Below, in pieces: positions 17,487-27,461 of a DNA stretch of 64,000 nucleotides. Source of the stretch: JAXMAF01 sp046350555 (GTDB lineage Bacteria > Planctomycetota > Phycisphaerae > Phycisphaerales > SM1A02); NCBI GenBank assembly GCA_046350555.1, contig JAXMAF010000024.1:17853-81852 (forward strand). The letters are read 5' to 3'. A program made the translations under genes and the position numbers. Under the pieces are notes generated by a model that searched no databases, was not told the origin of the DNA, and saw nothing but the letters and a program-made list of their open reading frames with translations. Position 1 is the stretch's first letter, and the number at the start of each line of letters is the position of its first letter.

Positions 17487-19433
17487 ATGGATGCCGACGG
17501 CGCGTCGGCCATGCAGGCGCCGCGCCGGAGCCGCCGACCCGGCCGGGACAGGTCCACTCGTCCAGGCCTTCGACTCCTCGCTTCCGAACCGCCAACCATG
17601 ACCTTCGAACAGCGTCAGAACGCCCAGCTTGAACGAATCGTGCGCTGGGGCCGCGGCCTCGTGGCGCTCGTGCTCCTCGGACTCGTCGTGGCGCTCGGCC
17701 GCGTGGTGCAGCTCAAGGTGCGGCCCGAGGCGGCGCTCCGTCCGTACCTCGATCCGCCGACGGCGACGCATCGCGAGATCGGCCGGCGAGGCGACATCAT
17801 CGACAACCGCGGTCGCGTCCTGGCCACCAGCGTGGTCGGTTACCGGCTCTTCGTCGATCCCAAGATGGTCGACGACCTCGACGCGCTCGCCCGCGAGCTC
17901 GCGCCTCGCCTCGGCGCCAACCCGCAGGAGATCGTGCAGCACGTGGCGGAGCGGCTCAAGGCGAATCCCGCGTCGCGCTACATCGTCCTGGACCGGGTGC
18001 TCGAGGACTGGCAGGTCGACGCCGTCCGACAAGGCAATCTCAAGGGCGTCGGCATCGAGCCGATGCTCCTGCGCCACTACCCGCACGGCGAGGTCGGCGC
18101 GTCGGTCGTCGGCTTCGTGAACATCGACCACCTCGGCGCCGGGGGCGCCGAGCTCACCCTCGAATCTCCGCTCAAGCCGCACGACGGCAAGCTGACCTAT
18201 CAGCGCGATGCGCGCGGCCGGGTGCTCTGGATCGACGACGAGAACTACGTCGGCAAGAGCGACGGGCGCGACATGCGCCTGAGCATCGACCTGGTGGTGC
18301 AGGAGTTCGTCGAGGAGGCGCTGGACAAGGCGGCGCGCGACTTCAACGCGCGCGGCGCGCGGTGCGTGGTCATGGATGTCGCGACCGGCGACCTCGTCGC
18401 CATCGCCGACGTCATCCGCGATCGCAAGGGATTCCGCGAGGTGATTCCCGACGACGATCGCGACAAGCATCCATCATGGGGTCGACAGCGGTGCGTCACC
18501 GATCCGTACGAGCCCGGCTCGACGTTCAAGCCCTTCGTCTGGGCGGCGGCCGTCGATCAGGGAAAGGCGCGGCCCTCGGAGATCATCCCGCTGCCGGCCG
18601 GACCGTACACGACCAGCCACGGGCGCGTGATTCGCGACGTTCACTACACCGGTCCGGTGAGCTGGGAGGAGGTGCTCGTCCGCAGCCTCAACGGCGGCAT
18701 GGCGTACGTCGGCGAGCGCTTCAGCGCGAAGGAGCTGCGCGACGTCGTCCGCAGCTTCGGCTTCGGCGACCGCACCGGCTGCGGCCTGCCCAGCGAGACC
18801 GCCGGCCTGGTGACGCCGCTGAAGCAGTGGCGCCACACGTCGCAGACCTCGGTGCCGATGGGACAGGAGGTCGGCGTGACGTGCGTGCAGATGGCGAGGG
18901 CCTTCAGCGCGTTCTGCCGCGACGGCACGATGGTCGAGCCACGGATCGCCGTGCCCGACGAGCCGTCCGCCACCGGATCGAACAAGGTGGTCGTGGTGCC
19001 GCGCCGGGCGATCTCCGAAGCGGCCGCGCTCAAGACACGCGAGGTCATGCGCGGCGTGATGACCATGGGCACCGGCCGCAAGGCGCAGTCGGAGCTCTAC
19101 GAGATCTTCGGCAAGACCGGAACGCCGCAGCTCGCCGTTCCGCGCGACCGTTGGCGCGAGTTCGGCAAGAAGGGCTACTTCGATGATCGATACATCTCGA
19201 ACTTCGTCGCCGGCGCTCCGTTCGAGCACCCGCGCATCGTGGTCGTCGTGACCATCGACGATCCCGACAAGCGCAAGGCCCACTTCGGAGGCCTCACGGC
19301 CGCTCCCGTGGCCCGCGACATCATCGACTTCACGCTCTCGTACCTCGGCGTCGAGCCGGACATCGCCGCCGACGACGACACCGACAGGCCGACGCCCAAG
19401 GAGACGCCCGGCCGCACGATCGCGCGTCGGTAG
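17487..19433 (+). CDS. ftsI: Septal peptidoglycan transpeptidase (penicillin-binding protein FtsI/PBP3 type)
   Basis: 648 aa. The start at 17487 is chosen for GGAGG 10 nt upstream and tight coupling to the ftsL-like gene; an ATG at 17598 would begin the classic N-terminus but lacks a ribosome site. A membrane segment at about 53-72 precedes the dimerisation domain, with RRGDIIDNRGRVLATS. Penicillin-binding motifs are complete: STFK (Ser345, Lys348), SLN (400-402) and KTG (543-545). It catalyses peptide cross-linking at the division septum. A serine transpeptidase with all motifs indicates that this planctomycete makes peptidoglycan. No ftsZ, ftsW or mur gene follows in the window. Confidence 0.92.
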   Translation: MDADGASAMQAPRRSRRPGRDRSTRPGLRLLASEPPTMTFEQRQNAQLERIVRWGRGLVALVLLGLVVALGRVVQLKVRPEAALRPYLDPPTATHREIGRRGDIIDNRGRVLATSVVGYRLFVDPKMVDDLDALARELAPRLGANPQEIVQHVAERLKANPASRYIVLDRVLEDWQVDAVRQGNLKGVGIEPMLLRHYPHGEVGASVVGFVNIDHLGAGGAELTLESPLKPHDGKLTYQRDARGRVLWIDDENYVGKSDGRDMRLSIDLVVQEFVEEALDKAARDFNARGARCVVMDVATGDLVAIADVIRDRKGFREVIPDDDRDKHPSWGRQRCVTDPYEPGSTFKPFVWAAAVDQGKARPSEIIPLPAGPYTTSHGRVIRDVHYTGPVSWEEVLVRSLNGGMAYVGERFSAKELRDVVRSFGFGDRTGCGLPSETAGLVTPLKQWRHTSQTSVPMGQEVGVTCVQMARAFSAFCRDGTMVEPRIAVPDEPSATGSNKVVVVPRRAISEAAALKTREVMRGVMTMGTGRKAQSELYEIFGKTGTPQLAVPRDRWREFGKKGYFDDRYISNFVAGAPFEHPRIVVVVTIDDPDKRKAHFGGLTAAPVARDIIDFTLSYLGVEPDIAADDDTDRPTPKETPGRTIARR

Positions 19434-19726
19434 GGCCCCGGCCGGCGCTTCGCCTCCGGCGCGCCTCGGGGTCGCGTCGCACGGCGGCGCGGACGCGCGC
19501 ATCGGGAGGCGGGTCGCCTCGTGGCTGGCTGGCAAGGAGTTCTCGAAGACGCCGCGGATCGGGTCGTTGGTCCATCGACTCTGGTTCGCGGCTCTTCTTT
19601 GGATGGCCCGTCCCGGCGACCTGCGCCAAGCCCTCTCCGGCAACCCTCTGGGTACCATCCGCGACCGTGACACGCGTCCGCGTCGATCCTCGCACACCGT
19701 CCAATGCAGTTCGGCCGGGAAGGGCG

Positions 19727-22700
19727 ATGCCGTGCGAAGCGCCGAAGGCGCAAGGTCCGAGCGGGGTGCAGGTCGGTGGCGCCCGGCGACGGTGGTCGAA
19801 CGGCGGCGCTTCGGCGATCGCGGACGTGGTGCGCCGCGCGTGCGTCGCGTGCGTCGGCCTCGCGTGGATCTCCGGCGCCTCGGCGCTGGCCGCGCCGCAG
19901 GGGCTGCCCGCTGCGCCGTCCGATGTCGTGCCGGGCGAAGTGGTTCCGATTCTCGGCGACCGCCTCTCGGGCTTCGTGCTGCCGATCGAGCCGGTGACCA
20001 GTGATTTCTCGATGCAGGCGACGCAGGCGTGGACGTGGCGCATCGACGACACGACGCGATTCGTGCTGCGCGGCGATGTGGCCATCAGCGTCGCGGGCAA
20101 CACGTTCCGCGCCACGGAGGCGGCGGTCTGGATCAACCGGCTGCCGTCGGCGGGGGGCATGATCAACCAGTTCGCGGTCTACTTCGACGAGGTCTCCGCG
20201 CCGACGCAGCGAGCGGGCCTGGCGCCCAACGGCCACGACATCCTGGTGACGGTGAGCGCGCGCGGGTCGATCAAGCTGATGGCGCCGTTCGTCGAGCAGA
20301 CCGCGCCGACCAACATGCCGATCGTCGCGCGCGGCGAGCGGCGCCTCGCCGATCATCTTCGGCGCCTGGTCGCTCCACCGCCGCCGCCGCTGGATCGTCT
20401 GCCGCGCGTCGACCAACCGTTGCCGCCACCACCGCAGATCCCGGTGCCCGGCGGCTCGCCCGAGGTGCGCCCCGACCTCCTGCCCAGCGCGGTGCAGCTT
20501 CCATCGTCGGCGGGCCTCAACCTCTTCAATCCCTCCGGACTCGTCAGCTTCGGCGGCGGCTCGATCGACATCGACGAGAAGGCGGACCTGATCAAGGTCG
20601 ATCGCGGCGTCGTGGTCGACTACCTCGACGAGGAGGCGTCCGGCGGTCCGCGCCGTCTCACGCTGACCGCCGAGCGCGGCGTGCTCTTCCTCCAGCCGGG
20701 GACGATGGCGGGGCTCCGCGCGGGGCGCAAGCAGATCCGCGCCGACAAGGTGCTCGGCATCTACCTCGAGGGCAACGTCGTCGCCGCCGACGGGATCTCG
20801 GTCGTGCGCTCGCGGCGGGTCTACTACGACGTGCCGAAGAACCGCGCGCTCCTGGCCGACGCCGTGATGCGCACCTACGACCGCGCCAGCCACATGCCCG
20901 TCGTCGCGCGGGCCGAGGAGATGCGCCAGCTCTCCGCAGACCAGTGGACGGCGCAGCGGGCGAACGTCTCCACCAGCGAGTTCTTCACGCCGCACATCAG
21001 CATCGGCGCGCAGGAGATCACCGTCACGCGGCCTCCCGCGTCAGCCGGCGCACCCGGCACGGGTCCGGTGCTCGTCGAGGCCGAGGACGTGACCTTCCGT
21101 GCCGGCACGACGCCATTCTTCTACTGGCCGAAGATCAGCGCGGACACCGGCGACGTCCCGCTGCGCACGGTGACCGGGGGCTTCGCGGACCAGTTCGGCG
21201 CGATCATCCAGACCGACTGGGACATGCTCTCCCTGCTTGGCGTGCAGGATCGCGGCACGCTCGCGGCCAGCCTCAAGCTCGACGGCTACACCAAGCGCGG
21301 TCCGGCGGCCGGCACGCTCCTCCGCTACGACTTCCTCGGTGCCGGCAACGTCGACCTCTACGGCCTGCACGACGATGGCGTCGACAAGACGTCGTCGGGA
21401 ATCGAGGTCGATCCGGCGACGCCGTGGCGTGGCGTCGCGCTCTGGGAGCACCGCGCGAACCTCACCGAGCACTGGACGCTCGAGCTCCAGGAGTCGTGGA
21501 TCTCCGATCCGACCTTCATCACGACGTGGCGGCCCGAGGACTTCGCCCGGCGCCGCGAGTACGAGACGAGCGCGTACGTCCTTCGTCAACAGGACAATCA
21601 CGCGCTCACCGGACTCATGAAATACGACCTCGACGGGTTCATCTCCAACGAGTGGCTGCTCGGCAGCCGGGGGTACTTCGTCGACCGGGCGCCGGAGGGC
21701 AGCTATCGCAGGTACGGCGACACGATCTTCGACAGCCTCACGTGGTCGCAGGAGTACCGGGCGTCGCGCATGCGGCTCATTCCCACGTCGGGCACGCCCG
21801 CCCAGCTCGGCGTCCCGGGCGCGGCCTTCGGCATCCCGAACAACGAGAACATCCGCCAGGCGTACCTCGACCGGGGCTACCGCAGCAACGCGGTCGGCCG
21901 GCTGGACATGCGTCAGGAACTGGCCCTGCCGTTCGATGCCGGGCCGGTCAAGATGATGCCGTACGTCGTCGGCCGCGCCACCGACTACATCAACTCCGAC
22001 TTCGAGCCCTACTCGCCGGCGGCGGAGAGCTTCCGTTGGTTCGGCGCCGCCGGGCTCCGCGCCTCGACCGAGATCACGCACATCGACAACTCGGTCGAGA
22101 ACCGCGCCTTCGACCTGCATCGCATGCGCCACGTGCTCGAGCCCGGCATGACCGCGTGGTACGGCTACTCGAACGCGCCCGAGTCGGCGTACCCGATCTA
22201 CGACCAGGACGTCGAGGGCATCGGCGGCGCCACCGCCATCGACTTTAACCTCAAGAGCACGTGGCAGACGCAGCGAGGCGGCGCGGGCCGATGGAATTCG
22301 GTCGACTTCCTGACCATGAAGGTCGGCGCGGCGCTCAACAGCAGCGACGCCGATGTGCTCGCTCCCACGCCGCAGTTCTTCGATTGGCGCCCCGAATACA
22401 GCCGCTGGGGCAACAACGCATATGGATCCGGGGTCTGGCAGGTCACCGACAACTTCGCCCTCTCGGGCACCGGCATCTGGCTGCTCGACGACGACACGCT
22501 CGCCCGCGGCTCGGTGGGCGTCGAGATCGATCAGTCGCCGGACCTGACCACCTTCATCGAGTACCGGACGATCAAGGCCGAGAACAGCGACCTGCTCGAG
22601 ATCGGCTGGGACTACCGCCTCAGCAAGAAGTACCGAGTGATCGTGGCGCCGCAGATCGATCTCACCACCGGCCAGTTCCGCGCCGCGAGCGTCGCGGTCG

Positions 22701-22801
22701 TGCGCGACTTCCCCGACTTCCAGTTGGTCTTCAACGTCAGCTACGACCAGATCCAGGACCAGACAACCTTCAGCGCGTCCCTGCGGCCGATCAAATACTG
22801 A
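19727..22801 (+). CDS. lptD: LPS-assembly outer membrane protein LptD (OstA/Imp)
   Basis: About 1024 aa from the ATG at 19727; the GTG at 19667 is an alternative. A signal-like hydrophobic stretch ends at ASALAAPQG. The N-terminal third has OstA-type jelly-roll strands (RFVLRGDVAISVAGNTF, AVWINRL), a Pro-rich insertion near residues 220-260, then a second OstA-like part (KVLGIYLEGNVVAADG, VYYDVPKNRALLADAVM). The C-terminal half is a beta barrel, with TPFFYWPKISAD, aromatic-rich strands and the end DQTTFSASLRPIKY. LptD inserts lipopolysaccharide into the outer leaflet with LptE. It lies 293 nt after ftsI, probably under its own promoter. The family match is by architecture and is fairly firm. 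Confidence 0.82.
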   Translation: MPCEAPKAQGPSGVQVGGARRRWSNGGASAIADVVRRACVACVGLAWISGASALAAPQGLPAAPSDVVPGEVVPILGDRLSGFVLPIEPVTSDFSMQATQAWTWRIDDTTRFVLRGDVAISVAGNTFRATEAAVWINRLPSAGGMINQFAVYFDEVSAPTQRAGLAPNGHDILVTVSARGSIKLMAPFVEQTAPTNMPIVARGERRLADHLRRLVAPPPPPLDRLPRVDQPLPPPPQIPVPGGSPEVRPDLLPSAVQLPSSAGLNLFNPSGLVSFGGGSIDIDEKADLIKVDRGVVVDYLDEEASGGPRRLTLTAERGVLFLQPGTMAGLRAGRKQIRADKVLGIYLEGNVVAADGISVVRSRRVYYDVPKNRALLADAVMRTYDRASHMPVVARAEEMRQLSADQWTAQRANVSTSEFFTPHISIGAQEITVTRPPASAGAPGTGPVLVEAEDVTFRAGTTPFFYWPKISADTGDVPLRTVTGGFADQFGAIIQTDWDMLSLLGVQDRGTLAASLKLDGYTKRGPAAGTLLRYDFLGAGNVDLYGLHDDGVDKTSSGIEVDPATPWRGVALWEHRANLTEHWTLELQESWISDPTFITTWRPEDFARRREYETSAYVLRQQDNHALTGLMKYDLDGFISNEWLLGSRGYFVDRAPEGSYRRYGDTIFDSLTWSQEYRASRMRLIPTSGTPAQLGVPGAAFGIPNNENIRQAYLDRGYRSNAVGRLDMRQELALPFDAGPVKMMPYVVGRATDYINSDFEPYSPAAESFRWFGAAGLRASTEITHIDNSVENRAFDLHRMRHVLEPGMTAWYGYSNAPESAYPIYDQDVEGIGGATAIDFNLKSTWQTQRGGAGRWNSVDFLTMKVGAALNSSDADVLAPTPQFFDWRPEYSRWGNNAYGSGVWQVTDNFALSGTGIWLLDDDTLARGSVGVEIDQSPDLTTFIEYRTIKAENSDLLEIGWDYRLSKKYRVIVAPQIDLTTGQFRAASVAVVRDFPDFQLVFNVSYDQIQDQTTFSASLRPIKY

Positions 22802-22880
22802 TGCGGGTTGGGAACTCGCGCGTCACCTTGGTCGATTCCGCGGGTGCGTCGCCATGCGTATCGAGGGGAAGCCGCTGCGC

Positions 22881-23024
22881 GGCGGAATTCGGAGTCGGGG
22901 ACCCCGCTCGACGCACACATCTCCGCTGCCGCGCCGACCCAAGACGCCAGCGCGGCAGCGACAGCGAACGTCGTGCAATGCGGTCCCCGACTCCGCCGCC
23001 GAAGGCGGCTTCCTGATTCCCCTC
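22881..23024. repeat. Repeat family A, diverged copy with two arms and a central hairpin
   Basis: Left arm GGAGTCGGGGACCCC (to 22905) faces right arm GGTCCCCGACTCC (22982-22994), then TTCCTGATTCCCC (23010-23022). Between them GCTGCCGCGC (22925-22934) pairs with GCGCGGCAGC (22950-22959). Same plan as the copy at 39297. Confidence 0.65.
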
Positions 23025-23062
23025 GCGACGCACCCGCAGATTCATCCGGGTTGACGCACGAG

Positions 23063-23117
23063 TAACCAGGAACCAGGAACGAGGAACCAGGAATTAGGAA
23101 TCAGGAACCGGGGACGC
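23063..23117. repeat. Repeat family A, single arm (reverse orientation)
   Basis: A run of CAGGAAC, GAGGAAC, TAGGAAT and CAGGAAC heptamers ending in CGGGGAC, the reverse complement of the 5290 copy. A further fragment (GGCGGCTTCCTGATTCCCC) lies at about 23293-23315. Together with the preceding element this fills the 554-nt gap between lptD and the next gene; no gene is seen there. Confidence 0.65.
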
Positions 23118-23355
23118 TGTCCGATGGCGGGGGTTGGCGCGCGAGGCTGAGGCCGGCGTCGGGGAATCAGTGGTCGGGGACGCCTTCGAAGGTCGGACGG
23201 TTGTGGACATCTTCGAGGCCTGCGTCGATGTCCCAACGGTGCAACCGTGGTGTGACCGGCGGCCCGCAACTCCGCCGCCGTGAGCCTGTCGAACGGCGGC
23301 TTCCTGATTCCCCTGCACCGGTGCTCATGTCCCGCACGCGCCCGTGCGCCAAGGC

Positions 23356-24462
23356 CTACTTCGTGCCGACGAAGTCCCGTCCCGTGATGCCGCCGACGGT
23401 CAGGACGTGGTAGCTCGTCTCTGAGTAGAAGTCGAACGCCTGGGGGATGTAGTAGCCGTTCGCTCCGAGCGGCGTGTCGCGGCTCCAGAGCGGAACTCCG
23501 CCGTTGCCGACCGAGCGCAGGTCGGAGTCCATCGCGTCGGCGACACCCGTGATACTTACGTGTCCGTCGAAGAAGAGCGTCGCCGGCGCCGACTGGTACG
23601 CATGGTTGAAGAAGTAGGGAGTCGTGCCACCGGCGAAGTTGGGGTTGACTGGCGAGCCCGTGGTGTTCTGCAACCACGAATGCTCGAGCATCCGCGTCTT
23701 CAGGTCGGGATAGGTGGCCTGTCCGGACGCGGGGGAGCGCCATCCCCCGGGCAGCGCGGTCGGGGCCATGTAGTACTTGCCGGTCGTCGGATTCTTGCTC
23801 AGCACCTCCGTGGCCCACATCGCCGCGGGAGAGAGGCAGTAGCTGCTGAGGTAGATCTCGGTGGCGTTGTCGCTGTCGAACTCGTTGGGAGACGAGAACC
23901 ACTTCTCGGCGCCGTCGACCACCAACCGGTCCTTCGGCGCGTAGAAGACCGGGTCGTAGAAGCGACCGTTGAGGTAGGAGTTGAAGCTCTTGACGTTGGG
24001 GAAGCGGAACGAACCGATGATGCTCGTCGGAACGAACTGCATCGGCCCGTAGAGGGGCCAGTTGCCGCAGTTGCCCGGATAGCCGAAGGCCGAGCAGGCG
24101 CCGCTCGACCCGAGGAAGTAGCCGACGACGGCATCCTGCTTCCATCCGAGGATGAGCTGCGGCGGGCACGACGCCTGGAGGTACGCGGAGCACGTTCCGC
24201 CGTAGAGGCCCACGTCGTCGGGACACGCGGTCCATTGACGGTCGCTCCAGTCGGCGGAATACGCCGCGTGCGCCGCGGACATGTTCCGCAGGTGGGCCGA
24301 CGACTGGGTCGTGAGGGCGGCATCCCGCGCCTTGCCGATCGCGGGAAGGAGGATGCCCACGAGCAGGGCGATGATGGAGATCACCACAAGCAGCTCGACG
24401 ATGGTGAAGGCACGACGATCCGTGGACGAGGCGCGACGCGCATTGGAACGGCTGGACATCAT
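23356..24462 (-). CDS. Prepilin-type secreted protein
   Basis: 368 aa from the ATG at 24462 (tandem ATGs; AGGAG 8-9 nt upstream). The leader ends in RRAFTIVELLVVISI, a textbook prepilin cleavage and spine motif, followed by LLVGILLPAIGKARDAAL. The globular part has SAHLRNMSAAHAAYSADW, several cysteines (YGGTCSAYLQASCPPQ) and, near the end, APATLFFDGHVSIT, similar to the H-x9-DG region of planctomycete pseudopilins. The frame extends upstream of 24462 but the added residues are Arg-rich and lack a ribosome site. Function probably extracellular or pilus-related; unknown. Confidence 0.87.
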   Translation of the reverse strand: MMSSRSNARRASSTDRRAFTIVELLVVISIIALLVGILLPAIGKARDAALTTQSSAHLRNMSAAHAAYSADWSDRQWTACPDDVGLYGGTCSAYLQASCPPQLILGWKQDAVVGYFLGSSGACSAFGYPGNCGNWPLYGPMQFVPTSIIGSFRFPNVKSFNSYLNGRFYDPVFYAPKDRLVVDGAEKWFSSPNEFDSDNATEIYLSSYCLSPAAMWATEVLSKNPTTGKYYMAPTALPGGWRSPASGQATYPDLKTRMLEHSWLQNTTGSPVNPNFAGGTTPYFFNHAYQSAPATLFFDGHVSITGVADAMDSDLRSVGNGGVPLWSRDTPLGANGYYIPQAFDFYSETSYHVLTVGGITGRDFVGTK

Positions 24463-24728
24463 TTGGTGAACTCCTCTGGCGACAAGCGGGCGATGATGGG
24501 GGATGTGGTGCGGTCGGCGCGCACCGATCGCGCCGACGCGGAAGTTGGACCTGACGGATGCAACGCACGCCGCGTCGCGGCATGAAGCGTTGGATCGCCG
24601 CACCGCGCGAGACCGTTGCCGGTTCACGCGCGATGTCCACTCGGCGCGGGCCGTGGCGCGCTGGCCACGGCTGCTCAAAGGATTGAATGTCGATTGCAGG
24701 CGAGGTGACGCAAGCCGGACAACTTCGA

Positions 24729-24790
24729 GTCGGATACTTCCAGTTCGGACGTTCCCAGTTCGGACATTTCCAGGTCCGACGTTTCGTCCA
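24729..24790 (+). repeat. 15-nt tandem repeat, about 4 units
   Basis: Units read AGTCGGATACTTCC, AGTTCGGACGTTCCC, AGTTCGGACATTTCC and AGGTCCGACGTTTCG. Because the unit is 15 nt, translation gives a pentapeptide-like pattern (QFGRS, QFGHF), but no real gene frame was found. Confidence 0.7.
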
Positions 24791-25280
24791 GGGCCGCGGG
24801 CGTCGGGCGGCTCGGCACGAACCGGATGCGCGACCGTGCGCCATCCGTCTCGTCGAATTTCTACCGCATGGTTGGCGAAAGGGTGCAGCGCGTTTCACGC
24901 CGGTCGGGCGCGCTTCCCGGGCTGAACGCTCGGCGCGCCGTCCGACGATCGCGAGCGGATCGCGCCGCTCCGTTCCGCCTCGTCGACGCGCCGCCCGGCA
25001 TGGGAGCGTCTGGCCGCGGGAGCGCCGAAATCGGGCGAACGCCTGATCCGGCGGAGCGGCAGCGGCGTCCGATCGGGGGCGCATCGACGGCCGAGGGCCG
25101 GTGCGCCCCGATAACTCGACCTTGGTCCCGACTATTTCGGGGCATCTGCCTCATTCCGCCGCGGCCAGGGCCGCAATAGCGTGAGTGCATGGATCCGAGC
25201 GTCGGTCCTTCGTCATTGGCGCTCGGGTCATTCGGCACGGATTTCAACTTGTCCGTGCGCAGAGGGCCTTGGACGGACCG

Positions 25281-25411
25281 TCTGATGCGGATTCCAGCAA
25301 GTCTCCGCCCGTTCCATGGACGCCAACAGGCCTCCATGCGTTCGACCCCTTGCCCACAGCGGCGTCTCACATCCGGAGTCGGGCTGGGTGGGCGCGAGAG
25401 TCAACTGGGCC
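25281..25411 (+). repeat. Dispersed repeat family B, copy 1
   Basis: Contains CGGATTCCAG, CCTCCATGCGTTCGACCCC, TTGCCCACAGCGGCGTCTC and, further on, GGGTGGGCGCGAGAGTCAAC, ending near CGCGTA. Compared with the copy at 48133 it has about 29 extra nt after the first block. Further copies lie at 39613, 40620 and 48133. Confidence 0.75.
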
Positions 25412-25601
25412 GCGTATCGGTCGAATGCCGCAACGCAGCCCATGAAACGCGAGTTTGATCCGAGCGATTCAAGCCGCACACCTCAGTGACACCTGGCGAG
25501 CGTCGTCCGTGCAGCAGTCATGCCGGCGACGCGCAAGCGCCGCTTCGTGCGGCGCAGTTCGCCAACTGCCTGGCTCGAAACACCTTCACAGGAGCATGTT
25601 C

Positions 25602-27461
25602 ATGCGATCGGCACTTGTCGCGATCTCCGCCTCTGCGGCCCTCACGGCCGCCTCGCATCTGTCCGCCGACACCATCGTCGGTGGACCGATCCTCGCCAAC
25701 ACGTCGTGGACCCTCGCGGGCAGCCCGTACAACGTGCAGACGAGCATCATCATCGGCGCCAACGCCACGCTCACGATCCAGCCGGGCACGACCGTGAAGG
25801 TCGCCCCGGGCCTGGGCATCACCGTCGGATCCAACGCCTTCGGTCCCGGCGCGCTCGTCGCGCTTGGCACGCCGGCGAACCCGATCCACTTCACCAGCAA
25901 CGTTGGCTTTCCCGGCGCCCCGGCGCCCGGCGACTGGAAGGACATCTCGTTCTCGCCGTTCGCCGTCGACGCCGTGTACGACGGCGGCGGAAACTACCTC
26001 TCCGGGTCGGTCCTCAAGGACTGCATCGTCGAGTTCGCCGGCAGCGGACCGGCGACGAACGGCGCCGTGACGATCGACAGCTCGTCGCCCTTCATCACGG
26101 CGACCGAGATCCGCAACAACAAGCGCGCCGGGATCTATGCGACGGTGGCGACTGCGCCCGCGCTGCGCGTCACCAACTGCGACATCCACGACAACAGTCC
26201 CAGCGGCCAGCCCGGGGGCATCTTCATCGACTCCGGCGTCGGCCACGTGGTGACGGGCAACTCGATCCACGACAACACGCCGACGAGCTCGAACGGCGTC
26301 GGCGTGGCCATCCAGGGCGCGAGCAACGTCGTCTTCACCGGCAACTCGATGCAGAACAACGTCTCGCCCAGCAGCAACGGCGGCGGCATCTACGGCTCCA
26401 ACCTCGCCTCGCTGACCTTCACCAACAACATGATGAGCGGCAACAGCGCCTCGAGCTGGGGAGGCGCCTACCTGTCGGGCACGAACGTCACCGCGATGAA
26501 CAACACGTGCACGGGGAACACGGCCTCCGCCGGCGAGGCTGGCGGCATGTACCTCTCCTTCAGCGGCACCAGCACGTTCAACGGCAACGTGGTCACGGGC
26601 AACACCGCCAACGGCGGCGGCGGCGGACTGCGCGTCTCGGGCAGCGGCATGACGCTCAACGGCAACACCATCACGAACAACATGACGCTGAACGGCAACG
26701 GCGGCGGCATGTACATCGACAGCAGCTCGACGATGTTCATCAACAACACCGTCGACAACAACGACGCGATCGCCGTCGGTTCCAGCGGTGGCGGCATCTT
26801 CCATGGCGGCAGCACGACGACGTTCTCGGCGAACACGATCAACGGCAACAGCACCGGAAGCCAGGGCGGCGGGCTCTGGCTCCAGACGACCTCGACGGTC
26901 TCGGGCAACGAGATCAAGGACAACACCGCCGGGCAGAAGGGTGGTGGCGTCTACGTGAACAGCACCAACAACACGTTCACGAGCAACCAGATCCTCGACA
27001 ACCACGCCACCAGCCAGGGTGGCGGCCTCTTCAACAACGGTGCCGGCACATCGCTCTCGGGCGATTCCCAGGCCGGCACGTACAACACGATCGTCGGCAA
27101 CACCGCGACGCTTGGCCCAGCCGTGTACCACAACGTCGCGTTCCAGGCGAACGGCAGCGGCGACCTGCCCGCGGCGTACGTCTGCTGGGGCACCAACGAC
27201 CTGGGCGTCGTGCAGATGATGGTCTTCGACTTCTTCGACGACGCGTCGAAGGGCATCGCGATCACCTTCCCGCTCGTCCCGGACTGCCTGGCCATCCCGG
27301 GCGACCTCAACAACGACGGCCACGTCGATGGCGCCGACCTCGGCCTCCTGCTCGGAGGCTGGGGACCCTGCGGCGACTGCAACAACTGCCCGGGCGACCT
27401 CGACGGCAACTGCACCGTCGATGGCGCCGACCTGGGACTGCTGCTCGGCAACTGGGGATGA
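25602..27461 (+). CDS. Secreted right-handed beta-helix protein with dockerin-like tail
   Basis: 619 aa. The start at 25602 has AGGAG 7 nt upstream; the ATG at 25596 is too close to it. A signal peptide (ALVAISASAALTAASHLSA) is followed by a long run of parallel beta-helix repeats rich in Asn and Gly, for example GNSIHDNTPTS, FTGNSMQNN, FNGNVVTGNTANGGGGG and LNGNTITNN, spaced about 20-25 residues. Such folds occur in polysaccharide lyases and adhesins; catalytic residues cannot be assigned. The end carries two dockerin-like loops, LNNDGHVDGADLGLLLGGWG and LDGNCTVDGADLGLLLGNWG, with cysteines between them. Probably exported and displayed. A hairpin terminator follows. Confidence 0.88.
   Translation: MRSALVAISASAALTAASHLSADTIVGGPILANTSWTLAGSPYNVQTSIIIGANATLTIQPGTTVKVAPGLGITVGSNAFGPGALVALGTPANPIHFTSNVGFPGAPAPGDWKDISFSPFAVDAVYDGGGNYLSGSVLKDCIVEFAGSGPATNGAVTIDSSSPFITATEIRNNKRAGIYATVATAPALRVTNCDIHDNSPSGQPGGIFIDSGVGHVVTGNSIHDNTPTSSNGVGVAIQGASNVVFTGNSMQNNVSPSSNGGGIYGSNLASLTFTNNMMSGNSASSWGGAYLSGTNVTAMNNTCTGNTASAGEAGGMYLSFSGTSTFNGNVVTGNTANGGGGGLRVSGSGMTLNGNTITNNMTLNGNGGGMYIDSSSTMFINNTVDNNDAIAVGSSGGGIFHGGSTTTFSANTINGNSTGSQGGGLWLQTTSTVSGNEIKDNTAGQKGGGVYVNSTNNTFTSNQILDNHATSQGGGLFNNGAGTSLSGDSQAGTYNTIVGNTATLGPAVYHNVAFQANGSGDLPAAYVCWGTNDLGVVQMMVFDFFDDASKGIAITFPLVPDCLAIPGDLNNDGHVDGADLGLLLGGWGPCGDCNNCPGDLDGNCTVDGADLGLLLGNWG

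Larger units (their letters stand above)
24463..25601. other. Long intergenic region without a supported gene
   Basis: About 1.1 kb between divergent genes. It holds a 15-nt tandem repeat (24729-24790) and a copy of repeat family B (25281-25411). Open frames here are Arg/Pro-rich and lack motifs. No tRNA or obvious structured RNA was recognised. Confidence 0.5.

Noticed and set aside
24503..25046. Several overlapping frames of 119-140 residues in the gap before the beta-helix gene
   Set aside because: Arg/Pro-rich in all frames, no start signals, and they run across repeats.
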